A stretch of 64,000 bases of DNA from Azospirillum sp. 412522 (GCF_019805165.1 NZ_RWIJ01000002.1:124001-188000), one strand, 5' to 3'. Shown: positions 1-8,374, numbered from the stretch's first letter. Numbers and translations are program-made. Notes: generated by a model from the letters alone, not told the origin.

Positions 1-72
1 CAACAGCAGCCCGGTCACCGACGCGGCGATGGCCGCGAAGGCACGACGGCTGGGGCGTCCTGGCTGGCGCAT
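1..72 (-). CDS. Start of a secreted protein, cut by the window edge (signal peptide only)
   Basis: Reading leftwards from an ATG at 72, the first 24 codons give a short basic stretch with a twin arginine (PSRRAFAA) followed by a hydrophobic alanine/leucine run, the pattern of a Tat-type signal peptide. A GGGGAG sequence lies about six bases upstream as a ribosome binding site. Several neighbours on this strand are periplasmic binding proteins with similar leaders, so this may be one more, but only the leader is present and the mature protein is not visible. Confidence 0.5.
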   Translation of the reverse strand, partial: MRQPGRPSRRAFAAIAASVTGLLL

Positions 73-209
73 GGTGGTGCTCCCCCTCATCTCGATAAAT
101 CTACTAGATTTAAGGGGAACATGATTCGGTATGGTCGTCAACACTGTAGAATATGGGCGGTCTCCGAATAAATTTTACATGAAATTATGTGTTTTCCGTC
201 CGACGGTCA
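73..209. promoter_or_regulatory. Intergenic promoter region with a perfect 8-1-8 palindrome
   Basis: This AT-rich gap lies between the partial gene at the left edge and the end of the acyl-CoA dehydrogenase-like gene. Positions 96-112 form a perfect palindrome, TAAATCTA-C-TAGATTTA, only 23 bases upstream of the ATG at 72. This is an operator-like position for the left-edge gene. The regulator is unknown. The rest of the gap (113-209) is AT-rich and has no convincing ORF. Confidence 0.45.
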
Positions 210-1499
210 TTATGCGAGAGCGGCGCGTCCGGCGCCGGCCAGGATCATATCGTTCTGCGGGGCGTGAACGCGGGCGCACAGCACGTCGCGGTGATGGCGT
301 TCCAAGGGGTTGTCGCGCGACAAGCCCGGGTTGCCGGTGATTTCCAGCGCCCGCGCCACCGCGTCGATGGCGTTGTTGGTCACCGTGTATTTCACCAGCA
401 GGCTGTCGCTGGAGGAGGGCGGGGAGCCGCCATCGACTGCCGCCGACAGGGAGCGCAGGAGGATGCGGTTGGTCAGCAGAAGCGCTTCGATCCCGCCGAG
501 AGCCTCCTGCAGGCGCGGCACGGTGGCGAGCGACGCGCCATTCAGCCCCGTCGGCTTGCGGGCGTGCAGGAAGCCGACCAGCCAGTCGCGGGCGGAGCGG
601 GCGATGCCGTCATAGACGCCGCTGAACAGGGTGGACATCCAGGCGGTGGCGGCCGCGTCGGGGGCCGCCCAGCCGGCGGGCGGGCGCAGCTCGCCGGCAT
701 GGTCGTCGGGGACGAAGACATCGCGGAACACCACCTCGTGGCTGCCGCTGGCCCGCATGCCGATGTGGTTCCAGGTCTCCCGAACCTCGATCCCCTGCTC
801 CGCCAGCCCGGCGCCGCGCGGGACCACCCAGGTGCCGACCAGCGGCCCGCCGTCCTCGCTGCCGCCGTCCTCGCTGCCGCCGTCCTCGCTGCCGCCGTCC
901 TCGCTGCCGCCGTCCTCGCTGCCGCCGTCCTCGGTGCGCGCCCAGACGCCGAGCCAGGACAGCGCCGGAATGCCGGTGGAGTAGATCTTCGTCCCGGAGA
1001 GGCGCCAGCCGCCCGGCACCTTGCGCGCCACGGTGGCCGGCAGTCCGCCGCGATGCGGCGTGCCCAGTTCCGGCTCCACCCGCAGGATGTTGACCAGGGC
1101 GCCGTCGGTCGCGGCGGAGCGGGCGATGCGGTCGCGCAGGGCTTCCGGCCATGCCGGACCGCGCCAGAGCTGGTTGTGGATGACGTATTGCAGCACCAGC
1201 ACCAGCGCGGTGGACGGCTCGCCCCGCGCGATCCCGTTCACCGCCGCCAGCGCGTCGCCCAGCCCGCCGCCCTTGCCGCCGGCCGATTTCGGCGTGACCA
1301 GCGCCGGCAGCCCAACCGCCGCCAGCCGGTCGAAATTCTCGAAGGGGAAGCTGGCGGCGGCGTCATGTTCGGCGGCGCGCAGCGCGAACTCAGCCGACAG
1401 CGCGGCGATGAGCGACGGATCGACCACAGGAGCGGTGCCGGTCTCGCCGAAGGAGGCGCCGAAGGGAGGAATTGCGAAGGGCAGGTCGTCGAAGGGCAT
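210..1499 (-). CDS. Acyl-CoA dehydrogenase-family flavoprotein, SfnB/DszC-like, with an EDGGS tandem repeat
   Basis: This 429-residue protein has the acyl-CoA dehydrogenase fold, with its N-terminal helical domain, middle beta domain (GWRLSGTKIYSTGI) and C-terminal helices ending in NPLERHHRDV. It resembles the SfnB/DszC branch, flavoproteins that act in organosulfur metabolism as FMNH2-dependent monooxygenases or related enzymes. That fits its place as the last gene of a sulfonate-type operon, 30 bases after a binding-protein gene. Unusually, residues about 188-218 are six tandem copies of EDGGS (last copy EDGGP), encoded by a 15-bp repeat at 847-936. They sit in the middle domain, where homologues have a short loop. 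The exact substrate cannot be read from sequence. Confidence 0.82.
   Translation of the reverse strand: MPFDDLPFAIPPFGASFGETGTAPVVDPSLIAALSAEFALRAAEHDAAASFPFENFDRLAAVGLPALVTPKSAGGKGGGLGDALAAVNGIARGEPSTALVLVLQYVIHNQLWRGPAWPEALRDRIARSAATDGALVNILRVEPELGTPHRGGLPATVARKVPGGWRLSGTKIYSTGIPALSWLGVWARTEDGGSEDGGSEDGGSEDGGSEDGGSEDGGPLVGTWVVPRGAGLAEQGIEVRETWNHIGMRASGSHEVVFRDVFVPDDHAGELRPPAGWAAPDAAATAWMSTLFSGVYDGIARSARDWLVGFLHARKPTGLNGASLATVPRLQEALGGIEALLLTNRILLRSLSAAVDGGSPPSSSDSLLVKYTVTNNAIDAVARALEITGNPGLSRDNPLERHHRDVLCARVHAPQNDMILAGAGRAALA
847..936 (-). repeat. In-frame 15-bp tandem repeat, six units
   Basis: On the plus strand the unit CCGCCGTCCTCGCTG is repeated at 847, 862, 877, 892, 907 and 922. The first five units are identical and the sixth differs only at position 13 (CGGTG). 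The unit is a multiple of three, so copy-number change keeps the reading frame and only lengthens an acidic, glycine-rich loop in the flavoprotein. The near-identity of the units suggests recent expansion by slippage. Confidence 0.95.
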
Positions 1500-1529
1500 G
1501 GCAGGCGGCTCCGCTGCAAAGGGTAAGGA

Positions 1530-2534
1530 TCAGGCGAGATCGACCGTGATGCGCCCGGCGAAGCGCTGGCTGTCGGTGGAGCGCTTGATGACCGACACGC
1601 TCTTCAGCTCGTCGGTGTAGAGGGCAAGCTGCTGGCGCAGCTCGTCACCGATGGGGGTGACATTGTGGGCGTGGCTGCGCAGCATGGCCTCCAGTTCCTC
1701 CACCGGGAATTTCGGGGCGAAGGGGGCGTAGGCCGCGGCGGCGGCGCGCAGGTCGGCATAGGCGGCATGCTGGGCCTCGATCAACGCCGTGGTCAGCGCC
1801 TTGGCCGCCGGGCGGTTGTCGCGCAGCAGGCTGCCGCGCACGCCGACCAGGCAGCAGGTGCGGGTGGCGAACTCGCCGCAGACGTTGTTGGTGATCTCCA
1901 CCATCTGCGGGTTCTTGGTCTGGCTCCAGACCAGCGGGTCGCCGTCGGCGATGGCGTGGATCTCGCCCTTCTCCACCGCCAGCCCCAGCAGATCGGCGGG
2001 GAACTGGCGCCATTCGACGTCCTTGTTCGGATCGAGGCCGAACTTGGTCAGCACGACGGAGAAGAAGTTCTTCGACGGGCTGGCCATGTCGCTGACGCCG
2101 ATGACCTTGCCCGGCAGGTCCAGCACGGTCTTGACCCCCGCCGCCTTCGCCCCGAACAGCCGCATGCAGCCGCCATGCAGACCGGCGGAGATCTTCACGT
2201 CGAAGCCCTGCTCCAGCGGCTTCAGCCAGCGCAGCGCCATGCCGACGCCGGCGTCCGCCTTGCCGGTCGCGATGGCCTCCAGCAGCTGGTCGGTGGAGCC
2301 GGTGAAATTGACCAGCTCCACCTCCAGCCCATGCTTCTTGAACAGGTCGAGCTGGAAGGCCAGCGGCACGGCGGAGAAGCAGACCGCGCCGGCATTCCAG
2401 GACAGGCGCAGCGGCTCCGCCGCCACCGCCCGGCGGCGCAGGACGAAGGGAGCGGTGAGGGTGACGGCGCCGGCGGCGATCAGGCTGCGGCGGGCCAAGG
2501 GGCGGGACAGGGAAAGGGCCGGTTTCGCGGTCAT
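1530..2534 (-). CDS. ABC transporter substrate-binding protein (SsuA/NMT1-like)
   Basis: This 334-residue periplasmic binding protein has a twin-arginine-like leader (ARRSLIAAG) followed by a hydrophobic stretch. The mature part has the NMT1/THI5-type type-2 binding fold used for sulfonates, nitrate and thiamine precursors: a strand with LFKKHGLEVELV, then the typical LLEAIATGKADAGVG segment. It is internal to a minus-strand operon, between the class II aldolase and the SfnB-like flavoprotein, and has no dedicated permease beside it. It probably feeds the SsuBC-like pair at 6594-8246. The ligand is presumably an organosulfur acid, by context. Confidence 0.82.
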   Translation of the reverse strand: MTAKPALSLSRPLARRSLIAAGAVTLTAPFVLRRRAVAAEPLRLSWNAGAVCFSAVPLAFQLDLFKKHGLEVELVNFTGSTDQLLEAIATGKADAGVGMALRWLKPLEQGFDVKISAGLHGGCMRLFGAKAAGVKTVLDLPGKVIGVSDMASPSKNFFSVVLTKFGLDPNKDVEWRQFPADLLGLAVEKGEIHAIADGDPLVWSQTKNPQMVEITNNVCGEFATRTCCLVGVRGSLLRDNRPAAKALTTALIEAQHAAYADLRAAAAAYAPFAPKFPVEELEAMLRSHAHNVTPIGDELRQQLALYTDELKSVSVIKRSTDSQRFAGRITVDLA

Positions 2535-2573
2535 TGTTCGTTTGCTTTCGCGAAAGAGGAGGAGGGGAAAGGG

Positions 2574-3359
2574 TCAGTCGAGCAGGTCGGGTTCGGCCGC
2601 GACGATCCATTCCCACAGCGGATGGAAGTTGTAGGCGCCGCCCTGGTGGGTGCCGACCTGGGAGCGGGTCAGCAGCGCGGTCTCATGGTCGATTGGCTGG
2701 GGCCGGCCGGCGGCCTCGGCCAGCAGCTGGGTGTGGGCGGCGTTGTCGGCGCTGATGAACCACCAAGCTGCCGCCTCCACTGTCGGGGCGACGGTCAGCA
2801 GTCCGTGGTTCTTGAGGATCGCCAGCTTCCTGTCGCCCAGCGCCTCCACCAGCCGCTTGCCCTCGCCTTCGGTGAGGACGACGCCGGAATAGGGGTCGAA
2901 GATCACCTGATCCTCGTAGAAGGCGGCCGAATCCTGGCTCAGCGGGGCGAGCGGCAGGCCGAGAGCCGACCATGCCTTGCCGTAGGTCGAATGGGTGTGG
3001 GCGGCGGCCACCACCTCCGGAAGCGCCCGGTGGATGGCGGAATGGATGGTGAAGCCGGCCTGGTTGATGGCGCGGTCGCCCTGCAGGATGGTGCCGTCGC
3101 CGTCGACCAGATGCAGGTCCGACACCCGGATGGTGCGGAAATGCTGGCCCAGCGGGTTGATCCAGAAGCGGTCGGGGTGTTCGGGATCGCGGGCGGTGAC
3201 ATGGCCGGCCAGCCCCTGGTCGAAGCCGTAACGCCCGAACAGGCGGAAAGTGGCGGCGAGCCGCTGCTTGCGGTGCTGCCGCTCCTCCTCGACGCTGGTG
3301 TAGCTGACGGGATCGACGGGCGGCCAGAATTTGCGCGGTCTTGGCTGGATGTGGGTCAT
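2574..3359 (-). CDS. Class II aldolase/adducin-family protein
   Basis: This 261-residue protein has the class II aldolase/adducin fold. The zinc-binding histidines are visible as HTH at residues 121-123, with a later KNHGLL motif around residue 190. Enzymes of this family cleave or decarboxylate hydroxy-carbonyl substrates such as fuculose or ribulose phosphates, and many members are uncharacterised. It lies 27 bases downstream of a D-2-hydroxyacid dehydrogenase in an operon with an SsuD-like desulfonating monooxygenase. It may therefore process the carbon skeleton left after sulfite is removed, but this role is inference. Confidence 0.8.
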   Translation of the reverse strand: MTHIQPRPRKFWPPVDPVSYTSVEEERQHRKQRLAATFRLFGRYGFDQGLAGHVTARDPEHPDRFWINPLGQHFRTIRVSDLHLVDGDGTILQGDRAINQAGFTIHSAIHRALPEVVAAAHTHSTYGKAWSALGLPLAPLSQDSAAFYEDQVIFDPYSGVVLTEGEGKRLVEALGDRKLAILKNHGLLTVAPTVEAAAWWFISADNAAHTQLLAEAAGRPQPIDHETALLTRSQVGTHQGGAYNFHPLWEWIVAAEPDLLD

Positions 3360-3386
3360 CGGGCGAGGGCTCCGTCGGGAAGGGGG

Positions 3387-4349
3387 TCAGTAGCCGGTCT
3401 GGGTGTCCACCACGTCGCGCAGCGGTCCGCCGCCCGCGTAGGCGTCGAGGTTGGCGAGGATGCGGTCGGCCAGCCGCCGTTCGAAGTCCGGGGCGGACCA
3501 CGAGACATGCGGCGTCAGGCGGATGGCGGGGTGGCGGTAGAAGGGATGGCCGGCGGGCAGCGGTTCGGGGTCGGTGACGTCCAGCGTGGCGCCGGCGATC
3601 CGGCCGCCCTCGATGGCGGCGAGGAGCGCGTCCTGATCGACCAGCGCGCCGCGGGCGACGTTGACCAGATGCAGTCCCGGCTTGGCCTTGGCCAACAGTC
3701 CGGCATCCACCAGCCCGCGCGTGGCGGCGGTCAGCGGCAGGGCCAGCACCAGATGGTCGCTCGCCGCCGACAGGGACTCCAGCCGGTCGAACGGCTCGAT
3801 GCCCTGCTCCGGTTCGGTCCAGCCGGACCGGCGTACCGCCCCGACCGCCATTCCGAAAGCGAGCGCTCGCTCCGCCACCGCGCGGCCGATGGCGCCGAAT
3901 CCGGCCAGCCCAAGCCGCTTGCCGGACAGGCTGCCCAGCGTCTCCCGCCGCCAGTCCTCCGGCCCATGCAGGCGGATGGCGTCCCACCGCTTTTCGAAGG
4001 TCAGGACCGCCGTCATCACGTAATCGGCGATGGCGACCGCCGATACGCCGCGGGCGCAGGTGACCAGAGGCGCGCCGTCGAGCAGCCAGGGCGGGTAGAA
4101 GTCCATGCCGGTGGAGGCCGACTGGATCCAGCGCAGGTCCTTGCCCCAGCCGGAGGGAGGGGCGGCGGGCGCCGCCTCCCATCCGATCAGCGGACGGGTC
4201 AGCAGGACCTCGACACCGGCCGGGACCTCCCAGGGGGCGCGGCCGGCCTCATGCGCCAGCACCGTGGGCCGGGAGGGGTGGGCGGCGACGCGCTCCCCCA
4301 CCGCGGGACCGAGCTGGTTGAGGATGACCGGGGGCCGACCCGTCGCCAT
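3387..4349 (-). CDS. D-2-hydroxyacid dehydrogenase family protein (NAD(P)-dependent)
   Basis: This 320-residue protein belongs to the D-isomer-specific 2-hydroxyacid dehydrogenase (phosphoglycerate dehydrogenase-like) family, which interconverts 2-oxoacids and D-2-hydroxyacids. It has a Rossmann motif GFGAIG (about 150-155) and the catalytic triad Arg234 (NVARGALVD), Glu263 and His282 (LTPHVSW). The frame is open further upstream, but the ATG at 4349 lies four bases after the stop of the SsuD-like gene and gives the normal family length. Its place between an SsuD-like monooxygenase and a class II aldolase suggests a step on a desulfonated C3 or longer product. Confidence 0.85.
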   Translation of the reverse strand: MATGRPPVILNQLGPAVGERVAAHPSRPTVLAHEAGRAPWEVPAGVEVLLTRPLIGWEAAPAAPPSGWGKDLRWIQSASTGMDFYPPWLLDGAPLVTCARGVSAVAIADYVMTAVLTFEKRWDAIRLHGPEDWRRETLGSLSGKRLGLAGFGAIGRAVAERALAFGMAVGAVRRSGWTEPEQGIEPFDRLESLSAASDHLVLALPLTAATRGLVDAGLLAKAKPGLHLVNVARGALVDQDALLAAIEGGRIAGATLDVTDPEPLPAGHPFYRHPAIRLTPHVSWSAPDFERRLADRILANLDAYAGGGPLRDVVDTQTGY

Positions 4350-4353
4350 GCCG

Positions 4354-5478
4354 TCACTCCGCCGCGACGGCTTGCGCGCGCTGGCGGTCGGCCACCAGCC
4401 GGCGGACGCGCGGCAGCAGGTCGCGGCCATAGGCGATGGCGTCGGGCAGCGGGTCGAAGCCGCGGATCAGGAAGGTGGTGACGCCGAGGTCGTAATAATC
4501 CAGCAGGGCGTCGGCCACCTGATCCGGCGTGCCGACCAGGGAGGTGGAGTTGCCCTTCGCCCCGGTCAGGGCGGCGATGGCGGTCCACAGGCGCTTGTCG
4601 TGGCGGTGGCCCTTATCGGCGATGGCGAGCAGCCGGCGGGCCCCCTCGTTGTTCGGCAGGTCGCCGCGGGTGAAGCCGGTCTTCTCCAGCAGCGCCTTGG
4701 CCTTCTCGTAAATGGCTTCGGCCTTGGCCCAGGCGGCGTCCTCGGTCTCGGCCAGGATCGGGCGCAGCGACAGGCTGAAGGCCGGCTGCGGACGGCCCGC
4801 CTTGGCGACGGCGGCGCGCACGCGGGCCAGCAGCTCGCGCACCTGATCGTGGGTCTCGCCCCACACCGCGTAGGTGTCGGCATGGCGTCCCGCCACCTCG
4901 ACCGCCGCCGCGGACGCGCCGGCGATCCACACCGGGATGCCCGAGGGATCGTAGGGCTTCACCTGCGAGAAGGCCTTCTCGACCTGATAGAAGCGGCCCT
5001 GATAGTCGAAGGGCTTGTCGCTGGTCCATTCGGCGCGGACGATGTCGAGAAACTCGGACGTGCGGGCGTAGCGGTCGTCCTTGTCGTCCACCGTGTTGCC
5101 GTCGCGGGCGAGCTCGCTGCGCTCGGCGCCGGTGATGACGTTGATGGCGACGCGGCCGCGGCTCAGCTGGTCGAGCGTGGCGAGCTGGCGGGCCAGGATG
5201 GTCGGCGCCTGGAAGCCGGGGCGGTGGGCGATCAGCACGCCCAGCCGGTCGGTGACGCTGGTGATGTGCTGGCTGACCTGCAGGCTGTCGGGCGCGTCTG
5301 CGTGGAAGGCCTGGAGCACGGAGTCGAAGCCGCCCAGCTCGTGGGCCTTGGCGACCGTCTCGATATAGTCGCGGTCAACCACCGGCCCCTGGCGCGGAAT
5401 GATCTCCGACGCGTTGTGGTTGCCGACGAAGCCGACGAAGCGGAGCGGGTGGGCGGAAGAAGCCGGTGCGGTGGTCAT
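4354..5478 (-). CDS. ssuD: LLM-class FMNH2-dependent monooxygenase, SsuD-like
   Basis: This 374-residue luciferase-like monooxygenase closely follows the SsuD pattern: an N-terminal strand with NHNASEI, then RQLATLDQLSRGRVAINVIT and a C-terminal GTPDQVADALLDYYDLGVTTFLI. SsuD uses reduced flavin and oxygen to release sulfite from alkanesulfonates, giving an aldehyde. The start at 5478 is preferred because a GGGGAC ribosome binding site lies about eight bases upstream and the length matches the family; the frame is open for 160 more codons. No ssuE flavin reductase is visible in the window. The adjacent SsuA, SsuB and SsuC genes support a sulfonate role. Confidence 0.85.
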   Translation of the reverse strand: MTTAPASSAHPLRFVGFVGNHNASEIIPRQGPVVDRDYIETVAKAHELGGFDSVLQAFHADAPDSLQVSQHITSVTDRLGVLIAHRPGFQAPTILARQLATLDQLSRGRVAINVITGAERSELARDGNTVDDKDDRYARTSEFLDIVRAEWTSDKPFDYQGRFYQVEKAFSQVKPYDPSGIPVWIAGASAAAVEVAGRHADTYAVWGETHDQVRELLARVRAAVAKAGRPQPAFSLSLRPILAETEDAAWAKAEAIYEKAKALLEKTGFTRGDLPNNEGARRLLAIADKGHRHDKRLWTAIAALTGAKGNSTSLVGTPDQVADALLDYYDLGVTTFLIRGFDPLPDAIAYGRDLLPRVRRLVADRQRAQAVAAE

Positions 5479-5527
5479 GGCGGTGGTCCCCATTTTATGG
5501 CTGGCGAGGGATCGGGATGGCGCCGGC

Positions 5528-6565
5528 TCAGCTGAGCGGACGCAACAGGATGTCGGTGAAGCGGCGGTCGAAGGCCGGAGCGATGTCGATGCGCTTCGGC
5601 AGCACGCCCAGTTGATGGAAGGTGTCGGCGACATTCTGGGCCGAGGCGACGTCGGCGTCGGTGATCGGCGCCAGATCGCGCTGGCGGGAATTCCTGCGCA
5701 GGATCTCCAGGTCGGTTTCGACCGGCACGCCGATGGCGGCGGAATGGACCTGCGCCCAGCGTTCCAGGTTGGCGGCGCGCCAGGCGAAGGCGCGGCGCAG
5801 CCGCAGGAAATAGTCGCCGATGGCGGCGGACTTGCCCGGATCGGCGAGCGCGTCGGGCGAAGCGAGATACAGGTAGTTGCCCGACAGGTAGCCGTTGGAG
5901 GTGACGAGGACCCGCGCGCCCTTCTTGATGGCGAAGGGCACCGAATAGCCGTAGATCGCCCAGGCATCGAGCGCGCCCTGTTCGAAGGCGGCCTGTCCCT
6001 CCGACGGGGTCAGGCTGACCGGCTGGATGTCGGTGAAGCGCAGCCCGGCCTGCCCAAGCATCTTGGCGAGGTAGTATTGCGTGGTGGTGGCGCGGACATA
6101 GCCGACGCGCTTGCCCTTCAGGTCGGCGACCGACTGGATCGGGCTGCCCGGCGGCACCAGCACCACCTGCCAGTTCACGTCGTCCTTGATGACGGCGACG
6201 ATGGACAGGCGGGCGCCGGCTGCGACGCCGAAGGCGGGCGGGATCTCGCTGCTGGACCCGACGTCAATGGAGCCGGCGTTGATCGCCTCGACGATCAAAT
6301 TGCCGGAGGCGAACTCGGCGAACTGCGACCGGTAGGCGGACTGTGCGTTGCCCGACGCCTCCAGCGACAGACCGTCCAACCCCTTGTAGTCGGCGATGCG
6401 CAGGATGGTTTCGGATGTCGAGCCGGACGCGGCTTGCGACAGGGTGGGCAGCGACACCGTGGGCAGGCCGCCCAGCGCCAGGGCGCCGCAGGTCCCGGCG
6501 GCGCCGCGGAGCAAGCCGCGGCGGTTGAGGCGGGGCGAGACTAAGCGGACAATGTTGGTCGTCAT
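5528..6565 (-). CDS. ssuA: Aliphatic sulfonate ABC transporter substrate-binding protein, SsuA-like
   Basis: This 345-residue protein has a twin-arginine leader (NRRGLLRGAAG) and the SsuA/TauA type of binding fold. It shows the diagnostic VEAINAGSIDVGSSSEIPPAF segment and a hinge stretch SVADLKGKRVGYVRATTTQYY. It would capture aliphatic sulfonates in the periplasm and deliver them to SsuBC. It lies 28 bases downstream of the ssuB-like gene and 49 bases upstream of the ssuD-like gene, so uptake and desulfonation are probably co-transcribed. Confidence 0.87.
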   Translation of the reverse strand: MTTNIVRLVSPRLNRRGLLRGAAGTCGALALGGLPTVSLPTLSQAASGSTSETILRIADYKGLDGLSLEASGNAQSAYRSQFAEFASGNLIVEAINAGSIDVGSSSEIPPAFGVAAGARLSIVAVIKDDVNWQVVLVPPGSPIQSVADLKGKRVGYVRATTTQYYLAKMLGQAGLRFTDIQPVSLTPSEGQAAFEQGALDAWAIYGYSVPFAIKKGARVLVTSNGYLSGNYLYLASPDALADPGKSAAIGDYFLRLRRAFAWRAANLERWAQVHSAAIGVPVETDLEILRRNSRQRDLAPITDADVASAQNVADTFHQLGVLPKRIDIAPAFDRRFTDILLRPLS

Positions 6566-6593
6566 GGCGGGTGGTGTCCGTCGGCGTTGGATT

Positions 6594-7427
6594 TCAGCGG
6601 CTGGGCGCGGCGGCGGCGCCGGCGGGCAGGCCGTAGCCGCCTGGGGGCGGGCCGGCCGTCCTGGCCTCGGTGCGCTGGGGTTCCCGTGCGGCCAGATGCT
6701 CCTCGTCGACGCCCAGCTCGGCCAGCAGGCGGGAGCGCAGCGCGATGAAGCCGGGATCGCCGTGGCGGCGCGGGCGGGCGAGCGGGATCGGGATGTCGGC
6801 GGCGATCCTGCCGTTCTCCATAACCAAGGCGCGGTCGGCCAGCAGCAGCGCCTCGTCCACGTCGTGGGTCACCAGCAGGACGGCCGGCGCATGGGCGCGC
6901 CACAGCGTCTCCACCAGACCCTGCATGCGCATCCGCGTCAGGGCGTCGAGCGCCGCGAAGGGCTCGTCCAGCAGAAGCAGGCGCGGTTCACGCACCAGGG
7001 CGCGGGCCAGGGCCGCCCGCTGCGCCTCGCCGCCCGACAGGGTCAGCGGCCAGGCCTTGGCGCGGTGGGACAGCCCGACCTCCGCCAGGGCCGCGAGGCC
7101 GCGGGCTTCGGCATCGGGATGGCGCAGGCCCAGCGTGACGTTGCGCAGAACCCGCATCCAGGGCACCAGCCGCGGCTCCTGGAACACCACCGCGCGCTCC
7201 TCCGGAAGCTGCACCGTGCCCTTCGGCGCCGGGTCCAGCTTCGCCAGCGTGCGCAGCAGTGTGGACTTGCCGCAGCCGGAGCGGCCGAGCAGGGCGGTGA
7301 AGGACCCCGGCTGGAGGTCGAGCGACAGGCCGTCCAGCACATTGCCGTTGCCGAAGTTGCGGACGAGGCCGCGGACGCTGACGACAGGCTTTGAAGACGC
7401 GGGGATCCGGGAAAGGGCGTGGCTCAT
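6594..7427 (-). CDS. ssuB: Aliphatic sulfonate ABC transporter ATP-binding protein, SsuB-like
   Basis: This 277-residue ABC ATPase has a Walker A GRSGCGKST (about 48-56), the signature LSGGEAQRAALARAL and a Walker B LLLLDEPFAALD followed by the H-loop THDVDEAL. Length and sequence fit the nitrate/sulfonate/taurine importer class. It is six bases downstream of the permease gene and followed by the binding protein, giving the order C-B-A. It supplies energy for sulfonate uptake at the inner face of the membrane. Confidence 0.88.
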   Translation of the reverse strand: MSHALSRIPASSKPVVSVRGLVRNFGNGNVLDGLSLDLQPGSFTALLGRSGCGKSTLLRTLAKLDPAPKGTVQLPEERAVVFQEPRLVPWMRVLRNVTLGLRHPDAEARGLAALAEVGLSHRAKAWPLTLSGGEAQRAALARALVREPRLLLLDEPFAALDALTRMRMQGLVETLWRAHAPAVLLVTHDVDEALLLADRALVMENGRIAADIPIPLARPRRHGDPGFIALRSRLLAELGVDEEHLAAREPQRTEARTAGPPPGGYGLPAGAAAAPSR

Positions 7428-7433
7428 GGAGGG

Positions 7434-8246
7434 TCACTCCTTGATGAAGGCCGGGCGCCAGACCAGCGCCTTGCGTTCGATGAGGCGGACGATCAGGTCG
7501 GCGAGCAGGCCGAGGATGGCGTAGACGATCAGCGCGACGATGATCACGTCGGTGCGCAGGAACTCCCGCGCCGTCATCGCCAGATAGCCGATGCCGCTGG
7601 AGGCGTTGATCTGCTCCCCCACCACCAGGCTGAGCCATGCCACGCCGAGCGCGTAGCGCAACCCGGTCAGGAAGGCGGGCAGGGCGCCCGGCAGGATGAC
7701 CTGGGCGATCAGCTCCCACCGGGTCAGGCCGAGGGTGGAGACCGCCTCCACCACCTTGGCGTCGACGGTGCGGATGCCGGCGAACAGGTTCAGGTAGATC
7801 GGGAAGGCGGTGCCCAGCGCCACCAGGGCGATCTTCGGCGTCTCGCCAATGCCGAACCACAGGATGAACAGCGGCACCAGCGCCAGATGGGGGAGGGTGC
7901 GCAGCATCTGAAGCAGCGCGTCCAGCGCATCCTCCCCCCGTCGCGACAGGCCGGCGATCAGGGCGCAGACGGTGCCGGCCGACACCCCGATGGCCAGCCC
8001 GGCGCTGACCCGGCCGAGCGAGACCAGCAGATGGACCGCCAGCTCGCCACTGACCGTCAGATCCCAGAAGGCCGTCAGGATCTGGCTGGGCGAGGGGATG
8101 GAGCGGGTGGAAATCCAGCCGAACCCGACGCTGGCCTGCCACAGCACCAGCAGAGCCAGCGGCACGGCACAGCGGCGCAGGCCCGCCGGCAGAGTCCATG
8201 CGCGGGATCGGCGTCCCGGCGTTCTGGTTGCTGCGGCTGCCGTCAT
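7434..8246 (-). CDS. ssuC: Aliphatic sulfonate ABC transporter permease, SsuC-like
   Basis: This 270-residue protein has about six membrane segments and a binding-protein-dependent permease EAA loop (STLGLTRWELIAQVILPGALP region), typical of SsuC/TauC. It is the first gene of operon B. A strong GGGAGGA ribosome binding site lies a few bases before the ATG at 8246, and an AT-rich promoter region lies upstream. It should dimerise and pair with the SsuB-like ATPase encoded next. Confidence 0.87.
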   Translation of the reverse strand: MTAAAATRTPGRRSRAWTLPAGLRRCAVPLALLVLWQASVGFGWISTRSIPSPSQILTAFWDLTVSGELAVHLLVSLGRVSAGLAIGVSAGTVCALIAGLSRRGEDALDALLQMLRTLPHLALVPLFILWFGIGETPKIALVALGTAFPIYLNLFAGIRTVDAKVVEAVSTLGLTRWELIAQVILPGALPAFLTGLRYALGVAWLSLVVGEQINASSGIGYLAMTAREFLRTDVIIVALIVYAILGLLADLIVRLIERKALVWRPAFIKE

Positions 8247-8374
8247 GGTTCCTCCCGAGGCCGTTCGATGTCGGTGGCTACGAGAGGAAGCGTATCTCTA
8301 TTGTGTGAATAGGAAAAACAAAAAACACAAACTACACTGTTGAGAAAAACTTAAGCAACAAAAAATAAATGTTG
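8247..8374 (-). promoter_or_regulatory. Probable promoter region of operon B with ATAGGAAAA motif
   Basis: This gap between the LysR gene and ssuC is strikingly AT-rich for the window. It contains ATAGGAAAA at 8309-8317 and an overlapping dyad CTATT-N5-AATAG at 8298-8312. The same ATAGGAAAA sequence occurs twice in tandem upstream of operon A (17394-17410). This suggests a shared regulator site, for example for a sulfur-responsive LysR protein. The start site is not determined. Confidence 0.5.

Noticed and set aside
847..936. Short regular repeats considered as a CRISPR array
   Set aside because: Units are 15 bp, directly adjacent without spacers and in frame within a gene; no cas genes are present.
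189..1526. Long plus-strand open frame antisense to the SfnB-like gene
   Set aside because: It is a shadow frame caused by high GC; its predicted protein is low-complexity (VLAAAVLAAAV from the repeat) and the minus-strand gene has clear family motifs.
1665..4481. 938-codon plus-strand open frame across several minus-strand genes
   Set aside because: It spans three well-supported genes on the other strand and has no recognisable domain, only Arg/Gly/Gln-rich sequence.
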